A stretch of 9,409 bases of DNA from an uncultured Mucispirillum sp. (GTDB lineage: Bacteria; Chrysiogenota; Deferribacteres; Deferribacterales; Mucispirillaceae): positions 1 through 9,409 of the forward strand of contig CAMEZN010000040.1 of NCBI GenBank assembly GCA_945947845.1. The letters are read 5' to 3'. Both the position numbers and the translations under genes were made by a program. The notes beneath the pieces are model-generated. The model was given only the letters and a program-made list of their open reading frames with translations, did no database searches and had not been told where the DNA came from. This document shows positions 7,052 through 9,409 of this stretch, in pieces (position 1 is the first letter of the stretch; every line of letters starts with the position of its first letter).

Positions 7052-7930
7052 TCAATAGTTACTAATTAGTAATTCACTAATATGTCCTCTATTGTTTCCT
7101 TTGCTATTAATCATTCGTGGTGCAGTAATTCTCGTAATTTTTTTAGTATAGTAAAGATTATCAAAAAACATATCATTTGAATCAATATTATGAGGGTCTG
7201 AATTACTTAATAATATATATGCTCCTTTCTTTTCTACTTTTTCAATAAATTTAGCTAGGTTAATCTGTTCAGTATCATCAAAATTATTGTCTGAATATGA
7301 TATAAATGAAGATGTATTTGTTAATGGTCTATATGGAGGGTCAAAATATATAAATGTTTTTTCATCTGCAAAGTCGTAAACATTAATATAACTTCCGGCA
7401 ATAATATCTATATTTTTAAGTGCCAATGCAATTGAAGATATGTTTTCTAAGTTATAAATTTTTGGATTTTTATACTTACCAGCAGGAACATTAAAAATAT
7501 TATTTTTATTTACTCTATATAATCCATTGAAACATGTTTTATTTAAGAATATAAATAATGCGGCTTTGTATACATCATATTCATTAATCATATTATTATA
7601 TACTTCTCTTTTTTGATAATAAAAGTCATTCTGTTCGTTTATATTAAGCGATAAATATTGATTTGTAATAAAAGAGAGTATTTCTAATAATTCATTATGA
7701 TTATATTTAATTGTATTGTATGTATTTATAAGGTTTTTATTGATATCACTTATGTAAATTTGTTCTAATTCATATGAAGAGATAATATCAAATAAAACCG
7801 CACCACCACCAACGAAGGGCTCTGCATATTTAGTGATATAGGAACCAAGACCTTGTGGATACATTCTACGTATTTGTGGAATAAGCTGTCCTTTACCTCC
7901 TGCCCATTTTATAAAAGGTTTAAGTTGCAT
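7052..7930 (-). CDS. Adenine-N6 DNA methyltransferase of the Dam/DpnM type (GATC)
   Basis: It methylates adenine in GATC, protecting the host from the partner nuclease. Its 292 residues are near the usual size of the D12 (alpha-class) family. In order: KWAGGKGQLIPQI (8-20), the AdoMet-binding EPFVGGGAVLFD (37-48), the acidic end of strand 2 at SDIN (61-64), the target-recognition region with NKTCFNGLYRVN (130-141) and NVPAGKYKNP (147-156), and the catalytic DPPY (197-200). The specificity call rests on resemblance to Dam/DpnM in the NGLYRVN region and on the DpnII-type partner. Classical pneumococcal DpnII has a second methylase (DpnA), which is absent here. An AAGGA ribosome site lies about 8 bases upstream, and a good promoter lies at 7960-7988. 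Confidence 0.92.
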   Translation of the reverse strand: MQLKPFIKWAGGKGQLIPQIRRMYPQGLGSYITKYAEPFVGGGAVLFDIISSYELEQIYISDINKNLINTYNTIKYNHNELLEILSFITNQYLSLNINEQNDFYYQKREVYNNMINEYDVYKAALFIFLNKTCFNGLYRVNKNNIFNVPAGKYKNPKIYNLENISSIALALKNIDIIAGSYINVYDFADEKTFIYFDPPYRPLTNTSSFISYSDNNFDDTEQINLAKFIEKVEKKGAYILLSNSDPHNIDSNDMFFDNLYYTKKITRITAPRMINSKGNNRGHISELLISNY

Positions 7931-7959
7931 TATAAGTCCTTAATTAAAGATTTAATATT

Positions 7960-7988
7960 ATTGTATAATACATGTCATTTTTTAGCAA
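7960..7988 (-). promoter_or_regulatory. Likely promoter of the methyltransferase-endonuclease operon
   Basis: On the minus strand TTGCTA (7983-7988) and TACAAT (7960-7965) are exactly 17 bases apart, 30 bases before the methyltransferase start. The -35 box lies inside the 23-bp repeat copy and the -10 box lies outside it. Confidence 0.6.
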
Positions 7989-8001
7989 TAAAAAAGGATA
8001 A
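7979..8001 (+). repeat. 23-bp direct repeat, copy 2 (upstream of the methyltransferase)
   Basis: Identical to 5914-5936 and in the same orientation, 2065 bases away. It lies between the methyltransferase start and the end of the 149-residue gene, so with copy 1 it brackets the restriction-modification module. Confidence 0.85.
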
Positions 8002-8038
8002 AATATATATTATGACAAATAAAATGTAGTATAATATT

Positions 8039-8488
8039 TTAAGACTCTTGTTCTGGACTATCCAAAAAAGCTATACATATCATTTCATAGCGAAGTGATT
8101 GATTAATATCTGTATTTCTTTTTAAAATTACACTCATTATTTGAATCATTTTATTATAAATTTCATCATCTAACTCTGCAACTCTGTATTTAACAGCATC
8201 ACAAAGGCAGGCAAGCAGATGTTCAAAGAAAAGCTGTTTATTGCCTTTTGTTCTGTATGCTATAATATCTTCATTGCTGTATAGCTCATTTCCCTTGAAA
8301 AAAGCAATCATTTGATACTGCAAAGGAATTTTAGACAAGAATGAAAAAGCAGACATCATTTCATCATCTGTTATTTCATTTAAATCATTTTCATAATTAA
8401 TTACTGCTTTTGCAAGTTCTAGTGTAGTAAGCATTCTTATTTCATTATCTTTTGCTAATAATTCTGTAACTGCATCATTATTTTCCAT
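8039..8488 (-). CDS. Hypothetical acidic helical protein (149 residues)
   Basis: I do not recognise this protein. It has no signal peptide or membrane segment, is acidic, and reads as mostly helix (for example LELAKAVINYENDLNEI at 22-38 and EIYNKMIQIMSVILKR at 108-123), with two Cys close together in LLACLCDAV. A small cytosolic helical or adaptor-like protein is all that can be said. The start has an AGGTAG ribosome site about 6 bases upstream. That site follows directly on the T run of the terminator behind cpoB, so expression depends on read-through or on a promoter I cannot place. Base composition is like the housekeeping genes, not the AT-rich module next door, so it probably belongs to the resident genome. 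Confidence 0.75.
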   Translation of the reverse strand: MENNDAVTELLAKDNEIRMLTTLELAKAVINYENDLNEITDDEMMSAFSFLSKIPLQYQMIAFFKGNELYSNEDIIAYRTKGNKQLFFEHLLACLCDAVKYRVAELDDEIYNKMIQIMSVILKRNTDINQSLRYEMICIAFLDSPEQES

Positions 8489-8504
8489 TTTTCTACCTAT
8501 TAAA

Positions 8505-8531
8505 AAAGCCCTTATCTTAGATAAAGGCTTT
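8505..8531 (-). terminator. Intrinsic terminator after the cpoB-like gene, abutting the next gene's ribosome site
   Basis: The arms AAAGCC (8505-8510) and GGCTTT (8526-8531) pair, and the stem continues after one C-A mismatch through TTATC/GATAA to a 3-base loop. Read on the minus strand it is followed by six T residues (8507-8502). It is 30 bases after the cpoB-like stop and only 16 bases before the next start codon. Confidence 0.82.
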
Positions 8532-8561
8532 ATTTTATGTTTTATGCTGTTTTAATATATC

Positions 8562-9380
8562 CTATGCACCAAGTGTTTGCAGTTTTTGTCTTGCAAGAGT
8601 CGCTGGCTTAGATTTAGGATATTTTTTTAGTAAATTTTGGAAAGTTGCTACTGCTTCCTGCTTGTTACCTTGTTTTTCCTGCACATAACCAATTTTTAAC
8701 ATAGCATCAGGAATTTTATTTGATTTAGGAAATTTATTTATAACATCTTGGAAAGAAGTCATAGCATTTTTCATATCATTAACAGAGTAATAAGTTTCAC
8801 CTATCCAGTATTGAGCATTGCCAGCAAGCTGGTCTTTTGGATATTTTTTTATAAACTCTTGAAATTTAGCCCTTGCTTCACTGTATTTTCTTTGTCTGTT
8901 TAACTCAATTGCATAAGAATAAAGGCTGTTTTTAGCAGCACCAGAATCTTCTATTACTACTATTTGTGGAGATTCTGCCTGTGCAGCAGGTGCTTTTTCA
9001 TCAAGTATAATAATATTATTTAATGGTGCAGAATCACCTTTTGATGTAGTTGTAGAGCTTACATTTTTACTGTTTGAATCCTGCATTGGAGAAGCTGTTG
9101 CTCCTTTATTGCCTTTTAAAACTAATATTTCATTGTTAAGATAAGCTATTTCTGAACGAAGTTCTGCAATAGCATCAGCATTTGTTGTAACATCATTTTG
9201 CAGGTTGCCATTTGCAGACTGCACATCTTCCATGCTCATTTGTGTATCTGTTAAAGATTTTTGAATAACAACAAGCTCTTCGTTAATATTTGTTAAGCTT
9301 TTCTTAACAGCATCACCACCAGAAGATGCACACGATGCAGCAAGTAATGTAATAAATGCAGATAATAATACTTTTTTCAT
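8562..9380 (-). CDS. cpoB: CpoB/YbgF-like Tol-Pal associated TPR lipoprotein
   Basis: CpoB/YbgF proteins work in the periplasm with TolA and PBP1B, coordinating outer-membrane constriction with septal peptidoglycan synthesis. The 272 residues show a signal peptide with lipobox LAASC (lipidated Cys17), a polar helical stretch with heptad-like pattern at about 24-90, a Ser/Thr/Ala-rich linker at about 91-150, and C-terminal tetratricopeptide repeats at about 152-268. The repeats contain the YbgF-typical phrases SYAIELNRQRKYSEA, FIKKYPKDQLAGNAQYWIGE and KYPKSKPATLARQKL. E. coli CpoB has a cleaved, non-lipid signal, so lipidation is a difference. The start has an AGGGG site about 7 bases upstream. 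The rest of tol-pal would lie beyond the window edge. A BamD-like or generic TPR lipoprotein is the alternative; the coiled coil plus three terminal repeats favours CpoB. Confidence 0.85.
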   Translation of the reverse strand: MKKVLLSAFITLLAASCASSGGDAVKKSLTNINEELVVIQKSLTDTQMSMEDVQSANGNLQNDVTTNADAIAELRSEIAYLNNEILVLKGNKGATASPMQDSNSKNVSSTTTSKGDSAPLNNIIILDEKAPAAQAESPQIVVIEDSGAAKNSLYSYAIELNRQRKYSEARAKFQEFIKKYPKDQLAGNAQYWIGETYYSVNDMKNAMTSFQDVINKFPKSNKIPDAMLKIGYVQEKQGNKQEAVATFQNLLKKYPKSKPATLARQKLQTLGA

Positions 9381-9409
9381 TAATATACCCCTAATTATTG
9401 TTGTGCTAT

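Noticed and set aside
1..9409. CRISPR array, tRNA, rRNA or insertion sequence
   Set aside because: I saw no regularly spaced repeats, cloverleaf with a CCA-type end, rRNA sequence or transposase.

Overview
The window is an AT-rich stretch (roughly 30% GC by eye) from a Gram-negative bacterium. Two lipoproteins, a CpoB/YbgF-type Tol-Pal accessory protein and type I signal peptidase indicate a double membrane. The composition and gene set fit a low-GC host-associated lineage. Deferribacterota (Mucispirillum-like) is my tentative guess, but nothing in the window proves it. Nearly all genes are on the minus strand; only two small genes, at 2851-3404, are on the plus strand.

Region 1 (1-2686, minus) is a tight operon pyrH-frr-uppS-cdsA, with cdsA cut by the window edge. 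It covers UMP kinase, ribosome recycling factor, undecaprenyl diphosphate synthase and CDP-diglyceride synthase. The order is the common bacterial one, but tsf does not precede pyrH. Region 2 (2687-3458) is a divergent intergenic region followed by a plus-strand pair: a 64-residue hydrophilic protein and a small lipoprotein, closed by a bidirectional terminator. The promoter in front of this pair has nine consecutive G residues inside its -35/-10 spacer, the architecture of a phase-variable promoter. Region 3 (3459-5853, minus) is the housekeeping pair lepA-lepB (elongation factor 4 and signal peptidase I).

Region 4 (5914-8001, minus) is an accessory insert. It holds a DpnII-type restriction-modification module (GATC-specific adenine methyltransferase, then endonuclease), even more AT-rich than its surroundings and bounded by a perfect 23-bp direct repeat. 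By my reading, GATC, the tetranucleotide this family recognises, occurs nowhere in the 9409 bases, although base composition predicts a few tens of copies. Region 5 (8039-9380, minus) holds an unrecognised 149-residue helical protein, separated by an intrinsic terminator from a cpoB/ybgF-like lipoprotein gene upstream of it.

The observations most worth a second look are the G-tract promoter, the complete GATC avoidance beside a GATC restriction system, and the direct repeats bounding that system, one copy of which supplies the likely -35 box of the methyltransferase promoter.
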